A stretch of 38,442 bases of DNA from Zoogloea sp. (lineage in GTDB: Bacteria; Pseudomonadota; Gammaproteobacteria; Burkholderiales; Rhodocyclaceae): NCBI GenBank assembly GCA_016789125.1, contig JAEUNU010000028.1:1-38442 (forward strand), in the 5' to 3' direction. Positions within the stretch are counted from its first letter, which is position 1; every line of letters starts with the position of its first letter. The notes below the pieces were generated by a model that worked only from the letters and a program-made list of their open reading frames with translations, was not told where the DNA came from and made no database searches. This document shows positions 16,824 to 25,529 of the stretch, piece by piece. A program made the translations under genes and the position numbers.

Positions 16824-18167
16824 TTACACCACGCCCTGGGCCAGCATGGCGTCGGCGACTTTCACGAAGCCGGCGATGTTGGCGCCATCCACATAGCTGA
16901 TGCTGCCGTCCGGGCGCTTGCCGTACTGCACGCAGGCGGCGTGGATGCCCTTCATGATTTCCAGCAGGCGTGCGTCGACCTCCTCCCGCGGCCACGACAT
17001 GCGCATGGCGTTCTGGCTCATCTCGAGGCCGGAGGTGGCCACCCCGCCGGCGTTGCTGGCCTTGCCCGGGGCGTACAGCACGCCGGCCGCCTCGAAGGCC
17101 TTGGCGGCCTCGATGGTGGAAGGCATGTTGGCGCCTTCGGCCACGCAGATCACGCCGTTGTTGATCAGGGCGGCGGCGTCGGTGGCGTCGAGCTCGTTCT
17201 GGGTGGCGCAGGGCAGGGCGACGTCCACCTTCACACCCCACGGCCGCTTGCCGGCCTCGAAGCGGGCGCTGGTGCGCGCGGCGTAGTCGCTGACGCGGCC
17301 GTAGTGGTGGTTCTTGACATCCATCAGGATGGCCAGCTTCTCGGGGGTGAAGCCGTCTTCGTCGATCACGGTGCCGCTGGAGTCGGACACGGTGACGACT
17401 TTGGCCCCCAGCGCCATGGCCTTCTCGACCGCGTACTGGGCCACGTTGCCCGAGCCCGACACGCTGACGCGCAGGCCGTGGAAGGACAGGCCGCGGGTCT
17501 TCAACATCTCGTCGGCGAAATACACCGTGCCGTAGCCGGTGGCCTCGGGGCGGATCAGAGAGCCGCCGAAGCTCAGGCCCTTGCCGGTGAACACGCAGTC
17601 GGCGCGGTTGCTGAGCTTCTTGTACATGCCGGCCATGTAGCCCACTTCACGGCCGCCCACGCCGATGTCGCCGGCGGGCACGTCGGTGTCGGAACCCACG
17701 TGGCGGAACAGTTCGCTGATGAAGGCCTGGCAGAAACGCATGACTTCGGCTGGGCTCCGGCCCTTGGGGTCGAAGTCGGAGCCGCCCTTGCCGCCGCCCA
17801 TCGGCAGCGTGGTGAGGGCGTTCTTGAAGGTCTGCTCGAAGGCCAGGAACTTCAGCACCGACAGGTTCACCGACGGGTGGAAGCGGATGCCGCCCTTGTA
17901 GGGGCCGATCGCCATGCTGTGCTGGATGCGGTAGCCGCGGTTGACCTGCACCTGGCCGCGGTCGTCGACCCACGAGACGCGGAACATCAGCACACGCTCG
18001 GGCTCGATCAGGCGGTCGAGCAGGCCGTGCTCGATGTAGCGGGGGTTCTTCTCGATAAACGGCCACAGGCTTTCGACGACCTCGGTGACCGCCTGGAGGA
18101 ACTCGGGCTGGCCCGGGTTGCGGTCCGAGACGTAATGGAGAAACTGCTTTGCCGACGCGTATTTCAT
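16824..18167 (-). CDS. gdhA: NADP-type glutamate dehydrogenase
   Basis: A 447-residue enzyme that aminates 2-oxoglutarate with ammonium. The length and motifs fit the hexameric 450-residue NADP class: [21 protein letters not shown], the catalytic-lysine region [16 protein letters not shown] near residue 115, [15 protein letters not shown], and the dinucleotide-binding [12 protein letters not shown] near residue 230. ATG 18167 follows CGGAGTG on the minus strand; an ATG 66 nt upstream lacks such a site. It is inserted between cobU and cobT and has its own terminator. Two NtrC-like dyads upstream suggest nitrogen control. It has no functional link to cobalamin that I can name. Confidence 0.96.
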   Translation of the reverse strand: MKYASAKQFLHYVSDRNPGQPEFLQAVTEVVESLWPFIEKNPRYIEHGLLDRLIEPERVLMFRVSWVDDRGQVQVNRGYRIQHSMAIGPYKGGIRFHPSVNLSVLKFLAFEQTFKNALTTLPMGGGKGGSDFDPKGRSPAEVMRFCQAFISELFRHVGSDTDVPAGDIGVGGREVGYMAGMYKKLSNRADCVFTGKGLSFGGSLIRPEATGYGTVYFADEMLKTRGLSFHGLRVSVSGSGNVAQYAVEKAMALGAKVVTVSDSSGTVIDEDGFTPEKLAILMDVKNHHYGRVSDYAARTSARFEAGKRPWGVKVDVALPCATQNELDATDAAALINNGVICVAEGANMPSTIEAAKAFEAAGVLYAPGKASNAGGVATSGLEMSQNAMRMSWPREEVDARLLEIMKGIHAACVQYGKRPDGSISYVDGANIAGFVKVADAMLAQGVV

Positions 18168-18225
18168 CGATTTCACTCCGGATTGGAAACTGGATGCACC
18201 AAAACCGGGATTATCCATCAAGCTG

Positions 18226-18302
18226 CGCACCAAATTGGTTCGCTTTACACCCAGGTCTGATCGAAATCAATGGAAAAACGTGTTTTCGCACCATTTTGGA
18301 GC
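18226..18302 (-). promoter_or_regulatory. two NtrC-like dyads upstream of gdhA
   Basis: GCACCA-AAT-TGGTTC (18227-18241) and GCACCA-TTT-TGGAGC (18288-18302) both fit the NtrC consensus GCACCA-N3-TGGTGC with one mismatch each. Their centres are 61 bp apart. A lone half-site TGCACCA lies at 18195-18201. The sites are about 60 and 120 nt upstream of the gdhA start. No convincing sigma-54 -24/-12 element is seen between them and the gene, so repression or action through another promoter is possible. A GATAAT -10-like hexamer is present on the minus strand about 45 nt before the start. Confidence 0.6.
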
Positions 18303-18316
18303 AAATTGGCGCCGCT

Positions 18317-18862
18317 TCAGCCCTTCAACTGCAGCGGCAGGCCGGCGGCCACGAAGCTGACGTGTCCGCAGCGCGCGGCGACCGCCTGGTTAATGCGGCC
18401 GGCCTCGTCGCGAAACAGGCGGCCCAGCGCCGACTCGGGCACCAGACCGAGGCCCACCTCGTTGGCGACGAAGATCACCGTGCCGGGCAGGTCGGGGATC
18501 AGCGCGAGTAGTGCCGCGCGCTCGCGGGCAAAGGCCGGCAGTGCGCCTGCGTCGTCGCCCGGGGCGAGGGTTTCGGCCCCGTCCAGCAGGTTGGCGAGCC
18601 ACAGGGTCAGGCAGTCGACGACCACGCAGCGCCCGGGCGCGGCCACGGCTGCCAGCGTGGCGGCGAGGCTGCGGGGCGCCTCGTGCACCGTCCAGCCGGC
18701 GGGCCGGTCGGCCTGGTGGCGGGCGATCCGGGCGGCCATCTCGGCGTCGAGGGCTTCGGCGGTGACGATCACATGCACGGCCAGTCCGCTTGCGGCGGCC
18801 AGTTGTTCGGCGTGGCGGCTCTTGCCCGAACGGGCGCCGCCGAGGATCAGGTGGGTGGGCAT
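18317..18862 (-). CDS. cobU: adenosylcobinamide kinase / adenosylcobinamide-phosphate guanylyltransferase CobU
   Basis: A 181-residue bifunctional enzyme that phosphorylates adenosylcobinamide and then transfers GMP from GTP. The P-loop GGARSGKS is at residues 8-15, the guanylylation region ARIARHQADRP is near residue 47, and VDCLTLWLANLL (Walker B-like) is near 85, followed by FVANEVGLGLVPE. The length matches CobU/CobP. Its start faces the divergent btuB transcript, with about 110 bp of shared promoter DNA; no riboswitch is seen on this strand. Confidence 0.95.
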   Translation of the reverse strand: MPTHLILGGARSGKSRHAEQLAAASGLAVHVIVTAEALDAEMAARIARHQADRPAGWTVHEAPRSLAATLAAVAAPGRCVVVDCLTLWLANLLDGAETLAPGDDAGALPAFARERAALLALIPDLPGTVIFVANEVGLGLVPESALGRLFRDEAGRINQAVAARCGHVSFVAAGLPLQLKG

Positions 18863-18974
18863 GGGGTGTGGTAAGTGGGAAGTGGGAAGTGGGGCCGGCG
18901 GGCTTTCCTCGGGCTGGCCAGGGCTTTCGATGCTATCATCCGCGGCTGCCCGGGCGTTGCATCTGCCCGGGCGC
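18863..18974. promoter_or_regulatory. divergent promoter region between cobU and the first B12 receptor
   Basis: This short region must hold the promoters for cobU (minus) and the riboswitch-led receptor transcript (plus). A TATCAT hexamer at 18934-18939 is the best plus-strand -10 candidate, without a good -35 at 17 nt. Three tandem GTGGGAA-like repeats lie at about 18870-18893. Only weak evidence for exact elements. Confidence 0.35.
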
Positions 18975-19210
18975 GTGTTCCAGGTGCTCCACGGGCCGAC
19001 CGGCCCCGGAGTTAAACGGGAAACAGGTGCGCGTGCTTTCCATCGAAGCCGTCATGCCTGTGCTGCCCCCGCAACGGTAAGCAGGTGTTCGACGCGTCAT
19101 TTCAGCCACTGGGCCTCGGGCCTGGGAAGGCGACGCGTTGCGAGAGGTCCGCCTTTGTCATCCGACAGGCCCGCCTCGACCTGCAAGCCCGGATACCGGC
19201 CTTGATCACA
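18975..19210 (+). promoter_or_regulatory. cobalamin riboswitch 1
   Basis: The leader carries the conserved cobalamin-riboswitch blocks in order: GTTAAACGGGAAACAGGTGC (19011-19030), TGCCTGTGCTGCCCCCGCAA with CGGTAAGCAG after it (about 19055-19084), the B12 box GCCACTGG...GCCTGGGAAGG (19105-19130) and GCCCGGATACCGGCC near 19187-19202. Such aptamers bind adenosylcobalamin or related cobalamins and lower expression when the ligand is plentiful. It precedes the receptor gene at 19355. The outer boundaries are approximate. Confidence 0.95.
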
Positions 19211-19277
19211 TGAAGCGGAAGTGCCACGGGGTGGTGGCGACGAGCGCAGCCGGTTTCTGGCCGGCCCCTCTCTCGGT

Positions 19278-19347
19278 TTCTCCCCCCTCTCGTGCTTCCA
19301 GACATGATTAGCCCGATCCGGCGGGGACGCCGGTGGGCCAGGGAGAA
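19278..19347 (+). promoter_or_regulatory. predicted expression platform (anti-SD / SD pair) of riboswitch 1
   Basis: TTCTCCC (19278-19284) is the exact complement of GGGAGAA (19341-19347), which contains the receptor gene's Shine-Dalgarno sequence. Between them is a strong hairpin CCGGCG-GGGA-CGCCGG (19318-19333). The arrangement suggests translational control. It is a prediction from complementarity only. Confidence 0.55.
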
Positions 19348-19354
19348 CATAAAA

Positions 19355-21295
19355 ATGATCATCCACCGTTCCGCTGCCGCCCTTGCGGTGGCCGCCGCCC
19401 TGCACGCGCCGGCCTTTGCCGCCGATGCGCAGCCCGAGGTCGTCGTGACCGCCAGCCGTTTCGGCGATGCCGAATCGAAGGCGCCGGTGAGCCTCACCCG
19501 CATCAGTCGCGAGGACATCGAACGTAGCGGCGGCGCCAGCCTGCCCGAGGTGCTCGGCATGGCCGCCGGCCTCGACGTGCGCCCGCTGTCCGGCGCCCTC
19601 GGCATCGACACGGTGGTCGACCTGCGCGGCTTCGGCGAAGCCGCCGGCAGCAACACCCTGGTGCTCCTCGACGGCCAGCGCCTCAACCCGGTGGACATGA
19701 GCGGCGTCGACTGGTCGGCCATCCCGCTGCAGAACGTCTCGCGGGTCGAGGTGATGCGCGGCACCGGCGGCGTGCTGTTCGGCGACCGCAGCGTCGGCGG
19801 GGTGATCAACATCATCACCGACAAGTCGGGCACACCCCGCGCCAGCGCCGGGCTCACCCTCGGCAGCTACGGCTACCACCGGGTGGATGTGGCCGCCTCC
19901 GGCTCGGCCGACGCCACCTACTTCAACGTCTTCGCCAACTACGCCGACGTGAACGGCTGGCGTCGCAACACCCAGGGCGACCAGCGCGCCCTGTCGGGCC
20001 GGGTCGGCCGCGTGCTGGGTGACGAGCGGGAGGTCTTCATCGACCTGTCCGCCTACGGTGACGCCAACGGCCTGCCGGGCTCGATCAAGCGCGCCGACTA
20101 CGAGGCCGACGCCTCCCGCGCCCGCAGCCTCACCGACCACCAGAAGCGCGAGGGCTACCGGGTCAGCCCCGGCCTGCGCTACGCGATCACCGACACGCTG
20201 TTGCTGGAAGGCGAGTTCACCTACAACAGCTCGCGCCAGAACGCCGTCTATGGCGGCACGCCCTACGTCGCCAACCGCGACACCACCGCCTTCACGCCGC
20301 GCCTGCAATGGCGCCACGGCCTGGCCGGGCTGGCCAGCACCACGGTCGGCGGGCTGGATGTCTTCCACGGTTCGGTGAACAACGTGGCGATGGACCAATC
20401 CAGCTCGCAGCTCTCCCGCGCCTTCTACCTGCAGAACACCACCTCGCTGCGCCCCGACCTGCACCTCACCGTCGGCGGCCGCCGGCAGATCGTCCGCCAG
20501 CACGCCGAAGACCGCACCAACGCCATCGACGGCGAAGCCACCCACGCCCGCAACGCCTTCGAGGCCGGCCTGGCCTGGGATGTGGATGCCCGCACCCGGC
20601 TGTTCACCCGCTGGGGCCAGGTCTTCCGCTTCGCCACCACCGACGAGCTGTTCGGCTACGACCCCCTCACCTACATGCCGGTGTTCACCGGCGGCAACGT
20701 GCGCCCCCAGCACGGCCACAACCTCGAGCTCGGTGCCCGCTACAAGACGGCCGACCTGATGCTGCAGGGCACCCTCTACCGCCTCAGCCTCACCGACGAG
20801 ATCGGCTACAACCCGATCACCTACGCCAACGAAAACTTCGACCGCACGCGCCGCCAGGGCGTCGAGCTGGAAGCCCGCTGGCGCGCCCTGCGCAATCTCG
20901 AGCTCAATGGCGGCCTCACCGCCCAGAACGCCCGCTTCGTCGAAGGCCCCTACAACGGCAACGCCATCACCCTGGTGCCGCACCTCAAGTACCGGGCCGG
21001 TGCCGTGTTCGACGCCGGCAGCGCCGGCCGTTACGGTGCCACCTGGAACTTCGTCGGCAAGCGCCGCTTCGGCGGCGACTTCGACAACTCGAAGGAGCTC
21101 CTCGACAGCCACGGCATCGTTGATCTCCACGCCGACTGGAAGCTGCGCGACGTGACCCTCCAGTTGCGCCTCGCCAACGCCACCAACCAGAAGTACGCGC
21201 CCTACGCGCTGTATTCGTCGTTTGCCGGCGACTACTACTTCTACCCGGCCGAGGGGCGCACGCTGTTCGCCGCCCTGCGTTACAACTTCCGCTGA
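19355..21295 (+). CDS. TonB-dependent outer-membrane receptor, riboswitch-controlled (BtuB-like)
   Basis: A 646-residue receptor. A signal peptide (SAAALAVAAALHAPAFA) precedes the TonB box region PEVVVTASRF, a plug domain (VDLRGFGEAAGSNTLVLLDGQRLNP, VEVMRGTGGVLFGDRSVGGVINIIT) and a 22-strand barrel ending in the aromatic-rich LFAALRYNFR. The upstream cobalamin riboswitch and neighbouring cob/btu genes point to corrinoid uptake. ATG 19355 follows GGGAGAAC. It is only distantly similar to the second receptor downstream, so it may take a different corrinoid. Confidence 0.92.
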   Translation: MIIHRSAAALAVAAALHAPAFAADAQPEVVVTASRFGDAESKAPVSLTRISREDIERSGGASLPEVLGMAAGLDVRPLSGALGIDTVVDLRGFGEAAGSNTLVLLDGQRLNPVDMSGVDWSAIPLQNVSRVEVMRGTGGVLFGDRSVGGVINIITDKSGTPRASAGLTLGSYGYHRVDVAASGSADATYFNVFANYADVNGWRRNTQGDQRALSGRVGRVLGDEREVFIDLSAYGDANGLPGSIKRADYEADASRARSLTDHQKREGYRVSPGLRYAITDTLLLEGEFTYNSSRQNAVYGGTPYVANRDTTAFTPRLQWRHGLAGLASTTVGGLDVFHGSVNNVAMDQSSSQLSRAFYLQNTTSLRPDLHLTVGGRRQIVRQHAEDRTNAIDGEATHARNAFEAGLAWDVDARTRLFTRWGQVFRFATTDELFGYDPLTYMPVFTGGNVRPQHGHNLELGARYKTADLMLQGTLYRLSLTDEIGYNPITYANENFDRTRRQGVELEARWRALRNLELNGGLTAQNARFVEGPYNGNAITLVPHLKYRAGAVFDAGSAGRYGATWNFVGKRRFGGDFDNSKELLDSHGIVDLHADWKLRDVTLQLRLANATNQKYAPYALYSSFAGDYYFYPAEGRTLFAALRYNFR

Positions 21296-21361
21296 CGCAG
21301 CGCCCTTCATCAGAACCATTCCAGAACTTTCGGCCCCCGGCATCCGCGGGGGCCGATCGAA

Positions 21362-21586
21362 GTGACCAAGGTGCGCCCGGGCCGGCTGGCCAGGGCGTTA
21401 AACGGGAAACAGGTGCGCGGCCTTCCGCACGAAGCCGCAATGCCTGTGCTGCCCCCGCAACGGTAAGCAGTAAAGACGCGTCATCACGCCACTGGGCCCT
21501 CCGGCCTGGGAAGGCGACGCGCCGCGGCGGCGCCGGTTTCATCGGCCCCACCGAACTGCGAGCCCGGATACCGGCCTCGGTTGCAT
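21362..21586 (+). promoter_or_regulatory. cobalamin riboswitch 2
   Basis: A second complete set of conserved blocks: GTTAAACGGGAAACAGGTGC (about 21397-21416), ATGCCTGTGCTGCCCCCGC then AACGGTAAGCAG (about 21439-21470), the B12 box GCCACTGGGCC...GGCCTGGGAAGGCG (21488-21516) and GCCCGGATACCGGCC (21562-21576). It stands between the two receptor genes, so the second receptor has its own ligand control and does not rely on read-through. Confidence 0.95.
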
Positions 21587-21640
21587 GACGCGAAGGTGCC
21601 ACGGGGAGGTGGCAGGCGCACGTCGGACAGCCTTCGAGCG

Positions 21641-21716
21641 TCCCGAGCCTGCCTCACCCCGGTGCTTTCACCAGCAAACCACCGGGTTGGCGGGGACGCC
21701 GCCCGGCTCGGGAGAA
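21641..21716 (+). promoter_or_regulatory. predicted expression platform (anti-SD / SD pair) of riboswitch 2
   Basis: TCCCGAGCC (21641-21649) is the exact 9-nt complement of GGCTCGGGA (21705-21713), which runs into the Shine-Dalgarno GGGAGAA (21710-21716). A hairpin CCGGG...GGCG-GGGA-CGCC...CCCGG (21682-21706) competes with it. The hairpin core GCGGGGACGC is identical in the first leader. Translational control is inferred. Confidence 0.55.
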
Positions 21717-21722
21717 CCCCCA

Positions 21723-23576
21723 ATGACCTTCATCCGCCCCACCCTCGCCGCCCTCGCCGTGGCGCTCGCCTTTCCCGCCCCGGGCCTTGCCGCCGAGGCG
21801 GAACAGCCCACCCTCATCGTCACCGCCTCCCGCCAGGCCCAGCGCGCCGACGAGGCGCTGGCCGACGTCACCGTGATCGAGCGCGACCAGATCGAGCAGG
21901 CCGGCGCCAGCTTCGGCCTCACCGAGCTCCTCGCCCGCCAGCCGGGCATCCAGATGGCCAGCAACGGTGGCCCCGGCAAGACCGCCTCGATCTTCATGCG
22001 CGGCGGCAACGGCAACCACACCATCCTGCTGGTGGACGGCATGCGCGTCGGCTCGGCCACCACCGGCACCGCCAGCTGGCAGGACATCCCGCTGGCGCAG
22101 ATCGAGCGCATCGAGATCGTCCGCGGCCCCGCCTCGGCCCTGTACGGCGCCGACGCCATGAGCGGCGTGATCCAGATCTTCACCCGCAAGGGCAGCGGCG
22201 AGCCCCGCGTCGACGCCTTTGCCGGCGCCGGCAGCTATGGCGCGCGGGAGCTGTCGGCCGGCGTGTCGGGCAGTAGCGATGGCCTGAGCTACGCCCTGCG
22301 CGGCGGCTACACCGAGACCGCCGGCCGCAGCGCCAAGATGCCCAAGGCCACCGGCTACAACCCGGACGACGACCTCTACCGCAACAGCAGCCTGTCGGGC
22401 CGGCTCGGCTACCGCGTCGCCGACGGCCACGAGCTGGGCGCCAGCTTCCTCGCCACCGAGGGGCGCAGCTACTACGACGGCGAAGCCGGCTTCAACAACT
22501 ACAACAACTCCGCCCAGCGCATCTGGAGCGTTCACAGCCGCAACCGCCTGGCCAGCATGTGGACCAGCACCCTGCGCTTCGGCCAGGCGGTGGACAGCTA
22601 CGAAGGCTTCATGCTCAGCAAGCCGGCCGGTTCGACCATCCGCACCACCCAGGACCAGTTCGTCTGGCAGCACGACGTCCGCCTGCCCCTCGGCTCGCTG
22701 ATGGCCGCCTACGAGAACCTCCACCAGAAGGTGCTCAGCCAGGGTGCCTTCGACACCGCCCGCAGCGTCAACTCGGCCCTCCTCGGGTGGACCGCCGGCC
22801 TCGGCGACCACAAGCTGCAGCTCAACGCCCGCCACGACGAGAACAGCCAGTACGGCGGCAAGACCACCGGCTACGCCGGCTACGGCTACCAGATCCTGCC
22901 CGGCCTGCGCTTCACCGGCAGCTTCGGCTCGGCCTTCCGGGCGCCCACCTTCAACGAGCTCTACTACCCCGGCTTCGGCAATCCCGACCTGCGGCCCGAG
23001 AACGCCTACAACAAGGAGATCGGCCTGCAGTGGGAGCGCGGCGGCAGCTTCGTCAGCCTCACCGCCTTTCGCAACCGCATCTCCGACATGATCGTCACCT
23101 TCCGCAACCCGGTCACCGGCCGCTCGCTGCCCTCCAACGTGCGCGAGGCGCAGATCCAGGGCCTGTCCCTGGCCGGCGCCACCCGCCTGGTCGGCTTCGA
23201 GGTCGAGGCCGGGGTCGACTTCCTCGATGCCAAGGATCGTGATTCCGACGCCAGCCTGCCCCGCCGCGCCAGGCAGAGCGGTCACTTCCGCATCAGCCGC
23301 AGCATCGAGCGCCTCACCGCAGGTGTCGAGCTGCAGGGCGTGGGCAGCCGCTACGACGCGGTCAGCTACAACACCCGCAACCTCGCGCTGGCCACCGAAC
23401 GCGACCGGCTGGGCGGCTACGGCCTCGTGAACGCCTTCGTGAAGTACGCCGTGAACCGCGACTGGAGCCTCGAAGGCCGCGCCAATAACCTCCTCGACAA
23501 GCAGTACGAAACCGCCTTGGGCTACAACACCCCCGGCGCCAACGTCTTCTTCGGCGTACGCTACGCCCCGAGGTAA
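21723..23576 (+). CDS. btuB: vitamin B12 outer-membrane receptor BtuB
   Basis: A 617-residue TonB-dependent receptor. A signal peptide (LAALAVALAFPAPGLA) is followed by a TonB box PTLIVTASRQAQRADEALADVTVI, close to that of E. coli BtuB. The plug contains FMRGGNGNHTILLVDGMRVGS and IEIVRGPASALYGADAMSGVIQIFT. The barrel includes FGSAFRAPTFNELYYPGFGNPDLRPE, a BtuB hallmark, and NNLLDKQYETALGYNTPG near the end. The last residues are VRYAPR, lacking the usual final Phe/Trp. It follows its own cobalamin riboswitch and precedes btuCD and cobO. ATG 21723 follows CGGGAGAACC. Confidence 0.95.
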   Translation: MTFIRPTLAALAVALAFPAPGLAAEAEQPTLIVTASRQAQRADEALADVTVIERDQIEQAGASFGLTELLARQPGIQMASNGGPGKTASIFMRGGNGNHTILLVDGMRVGSATTGTASWQDIPLAQIERIEIVRGPASALYGADAMSGVIQIFTRKGSGEPRVDAFAGAGSYGARELSAGVSGSSDGLSYALRGGYTETAGRSAKMPKATGYNPDDDLYRNSSLSGRLGYRVADGHELGASFLATEGRSYYDGEAGFNNYNNSAQRIWSVHSRNRLASMWTSTLRFGQAVDSYEGFMLSKPAGSTIRTTQDQFVWQHDVRLPLGSLMAAYENLHQKVLSQGAFDTARSVNSALLGWTAGLGDHKLQLNARHDENSQYGGKTTGYAGYGYQILPGLRFTGSFGSAFRAPTFNELYYPGFGNPDLRPENAYNKEIGLQWERGGSFVSLTAFRNRISDMIVTFRNPVTGRSLPSNVREAQIQGLSLAGATRLVGFEVEAGVDFLDAKDRDSDASLPRRARQSGHFRISRSIERLTAGVELQGVGSRYDAVSYNTRNLALATERDRLGGYGLVNAFVKYAVNRDWSLEGRANNLLDKQYETALGYNTPGANVFFGVRYAPR

Positions 23577-23588
23577 CACCACCACAAC

Positions 23589-23615
23589 CCGGGCCGCGGG
23601 CGACCCCCGGCCCGG
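23589..23615 (+). terminator. GC-rich hairpin between btuB and btuC
   Basis: CCGGGCCG (23589-23596) pairs with CGGCCCGG (23608-23615). No T-run follows. It may attenuate or stabilise the mRNA and lower btuCD expression relative to btuB; true termination is doubtful. Confidence 0.35.
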
Positions 23616-23658
23616 CAACCGACATGAACACACACCGCTTCCGCCCGCGGGCGCCCCG

Positions 23659-24708
23659 ATGACGATGGCCGACCCGCTCCCCCTTGCCGCCGCCGTGGCC
23701 GAGCGCGCCAGCGCCCCGCGCCTCCACGCCCTCCGCCGCCATCGCGCCGTGCTGGCGCTGGCCGGCCTCGTCACCGCGGCCCTGGCCGCCTTCGCCTGGG
23801 CCCTTACTGCCGGCGCGCTGCCGGTTTCCGGCGACGCCGTGCTGGCGGCCCTCGTTGGTGCGGGTGGCAGCATGGAGGCCGACATCGTGCGCACCCTGCG
23901 CCTGCCGCGGGCGGTGGCGGCCTTCGCCTGTGGCGGCCTGCTGGCCCTGGCCGGCGCGCTGATGCAGGTGCTGCTGCGCAACCCGCTGGCCGACCCCTAT
24001 GTGCTGGGGATCTCCGGCGGCGCGGCGGTCGGCGCGCTGGGGGCCATCCTGGCCGGCCTCGGCGGCGGCTGGATCGACGCCTCGGCGGCCATCGGCGCCC
24101 TCGGCGCGACCCTGCTGGTGTTCGGCCTCGCCCATGGCGACGGCTCGTGGACGCAGACCCGTCTCCTCCTCACCGGTGTCATCGTCGCCGCCGGCTGCGG
24201 CGCCGCGGTGGCGCTGATGCTCAGCCTGGCCCCCGAGGGCCGCGTCAAGGGCATGCTGTTCTGGCTGATGGGCGACGCCAGCAGCGCCACCCGGCCGTGG
24301 CCGGCGCTGCTGCTGCTGGTGCTCGGCCTCGTCGCGGTGCTGCCCTTCGCGCGGGAGCTCAACCTGCTCACCCGCGGCGAGGTCACCGCCCGCGCGCTGG
24401 GCGTGCGGGTCGGGCGCCTGCGCGGGCTGGTGTATGGCCTCGGCTCGCTGCTCACCGCGGTGGCGGTCACCACCATCGGCTCGGTGGGTTTCGTCGGGTT
24501 GATCGTGCCCCACCTGGTGCGCCTCGCCATCGGCAACGACCAGCGCCTGCTGCTGCCCGCCGCCACCCTGGCCGGCGGCGTGTTGCTCACGGTGGCCGAC
24601 ACCGCCGCCCGCACCGTCGTCGCGCCCATCCAGCTGCCGGTGGGCGTGCTCACCGCGCTGATCGGCGTGCCGGTCTTCCTCTTCCTGCTGGCGAGGCACC
24701 CGCGATGA
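23659..24708 (+). CDS. btuC: corrinoid ABC transporter permease BtuC
   Basis: A 349-residue permease of the FecCD/BtuC family with about ten membrane helices. Motifs are LRLPRAVAAFACGGLLALAGALMQ, RNPLADPYVLGISGGAAVGA near residue 105, the coupling-helix region ARALGVRVGRLRGLVYGLGSLLTA, and GFVGLIVPHLVRL near 275. It imports corrinoid from the periplasm with BtuD. Iron-siderophore permeases share these motifs; the B12 assignment comes from the operon (btuB, riboswitch, cobO). Its stop overlaps the btuD start (ATGA). No clear ribosome binding site precedes 23659, and ATG 23665 is an alternative. Confidence 0.92.
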   Translation: MTMADPLPLAAAVAERASAPRLHALRRHRAVLALAGLVTAALAAFAWALTAGALPVSGDAVLAALVGAGGSMEADIVRTLRLPRAVAAFACGGLLALAGALMQVLLRNPLADPYVLGISGGAAVGALGAILAGLGGGWIDASAAIGALGATLLVFGLAHGDGSWTQTRLLLTGVIVAAGCGAAVALMLSLAPEGRVKGMLFWLMGDASSATRPWPALLLLVLGLVAVLPFARELNLLTRGEVTARALGVRVGRLRGLVYGLGSLLTAVAVTTIGSVGFVGLIVPHLVRLAIGNDQRLLLPAATLAGGVLLTVADTAARTVVAPIQLPVGVLTALIGVPVFLFLLARHPR

Positions 24709-25487
24709 AGATGGACGCCCGCCCGCCGGTGCTCGGCGCCGACGCCCTGCATGTGAGCGTGGGCCGGCGCGATGTCTGCCGCGCCCTCGACTTCACGCTG
24801 CAGCCCGCCGACACCCTGGTGATCCTCGGCCGCAACGGCGCCGGCAAGAGCACCCTGCTGCACACTCTGGCTGGCCTGCGCGCGCCGGCCGGTGGCGCCG
24901 TGCTGCTGTCGGGCCAGCCCTACGCCGCCTGGCCCCGCGGCCACGAGGCCTGCCTGCGCGGCCTGCTGGCCCAGAGCCAGCCCGATTTCTTCAGCGCCAC
25001 GGTGCTCGAGACGGCCCTTGTCGGCCGCCACCCCTACCTCGGCCGCTGGGACTGGGAAGGCCCCGAGGACGAAGCCATCGCGATGGCGGCCCTCGAGCAG
25101 ATGGGTCTCGCCGGCTTTGCCGAGCGCCAGGTGCCCACCCTCTCCGGCGGCGAGCGCCAGCGCCTCGCCATCGCCGCGCTGCTGGTGCAGCAGCCGCGGC
25201 TGTACCTGCTCGACGAGCCCCTCGCCCACCTCGACCTGCACCACCAGATCCAGGTGCTGGAGCACTTCGCGATGCTCGCCGCCGGTGGCGCCGGGGTGGC
25301 GATGGTGCTCCACGACATCAACCTCGCCGCCCGCTACGCCAGCCACGTGCTGCTGCTCGACGGGGAGGGCGGCCACGCCTTCGGGCGGGCCGCCGAGATC
25401 CTCACCGCGCCGCGCCTCTCCGCCGCCTTCGGCCACCCGCTGCGGGCGGTGCAGGACGGCGACGCGATGCTGTTCGTGCCTTGCTGA
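24705..25487 (+). CDS. btuD: corrinoid ABC transporter ATP-binding protein BtuD
   Basis: A 260-residue ATPase with Walker A GRNGAGKST (near residue 45), the signature LSGGERQR (near 147), Walker B LYLLDEPLAHLD and the switch His in LHDINLAAR. It is the FecE/BtuD type that drives a BtuC dimer. Overlap with btuC implies coupled translation. No periplasmic binding protein gene (btuF) follows; the next gene is cobO. Confidence 0.93.
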   Translation: MKMDARPPVLGADALHVSVGRRDVCRALDFTLQPADTLVILGRNGAGKSTLLHTLAGLRAPAGGAVLLSGQPYAAWPRGHEACLRGLLAQSQPDFFSATVLETALVGRHPYLGRWDWEGPEDEAIAMAALEQMGLAGFAERQVPTLSGGERQRLAIAALLVQQPRLYLLDEPLAHLDLHHQIQVLEHFAMLAAGGAGVAMVLHDINLAARYASHVLLLDGEGGHAFGRAAEILTAPRLSAAFGHPLRAVQDGDAMLFVPC

Positions 25488-25529
25488 ACGCCCGGCACCG
25501 AAAACCCCAACGACAAGAGAGAGAACCCC

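Noticed and set aside
18168-18226. sigma-54 promoter for gdhA
   Set aside because: No TGGCAC-N5-TTGC element is present on the minus strand despite the NtrC-like sites upstream.
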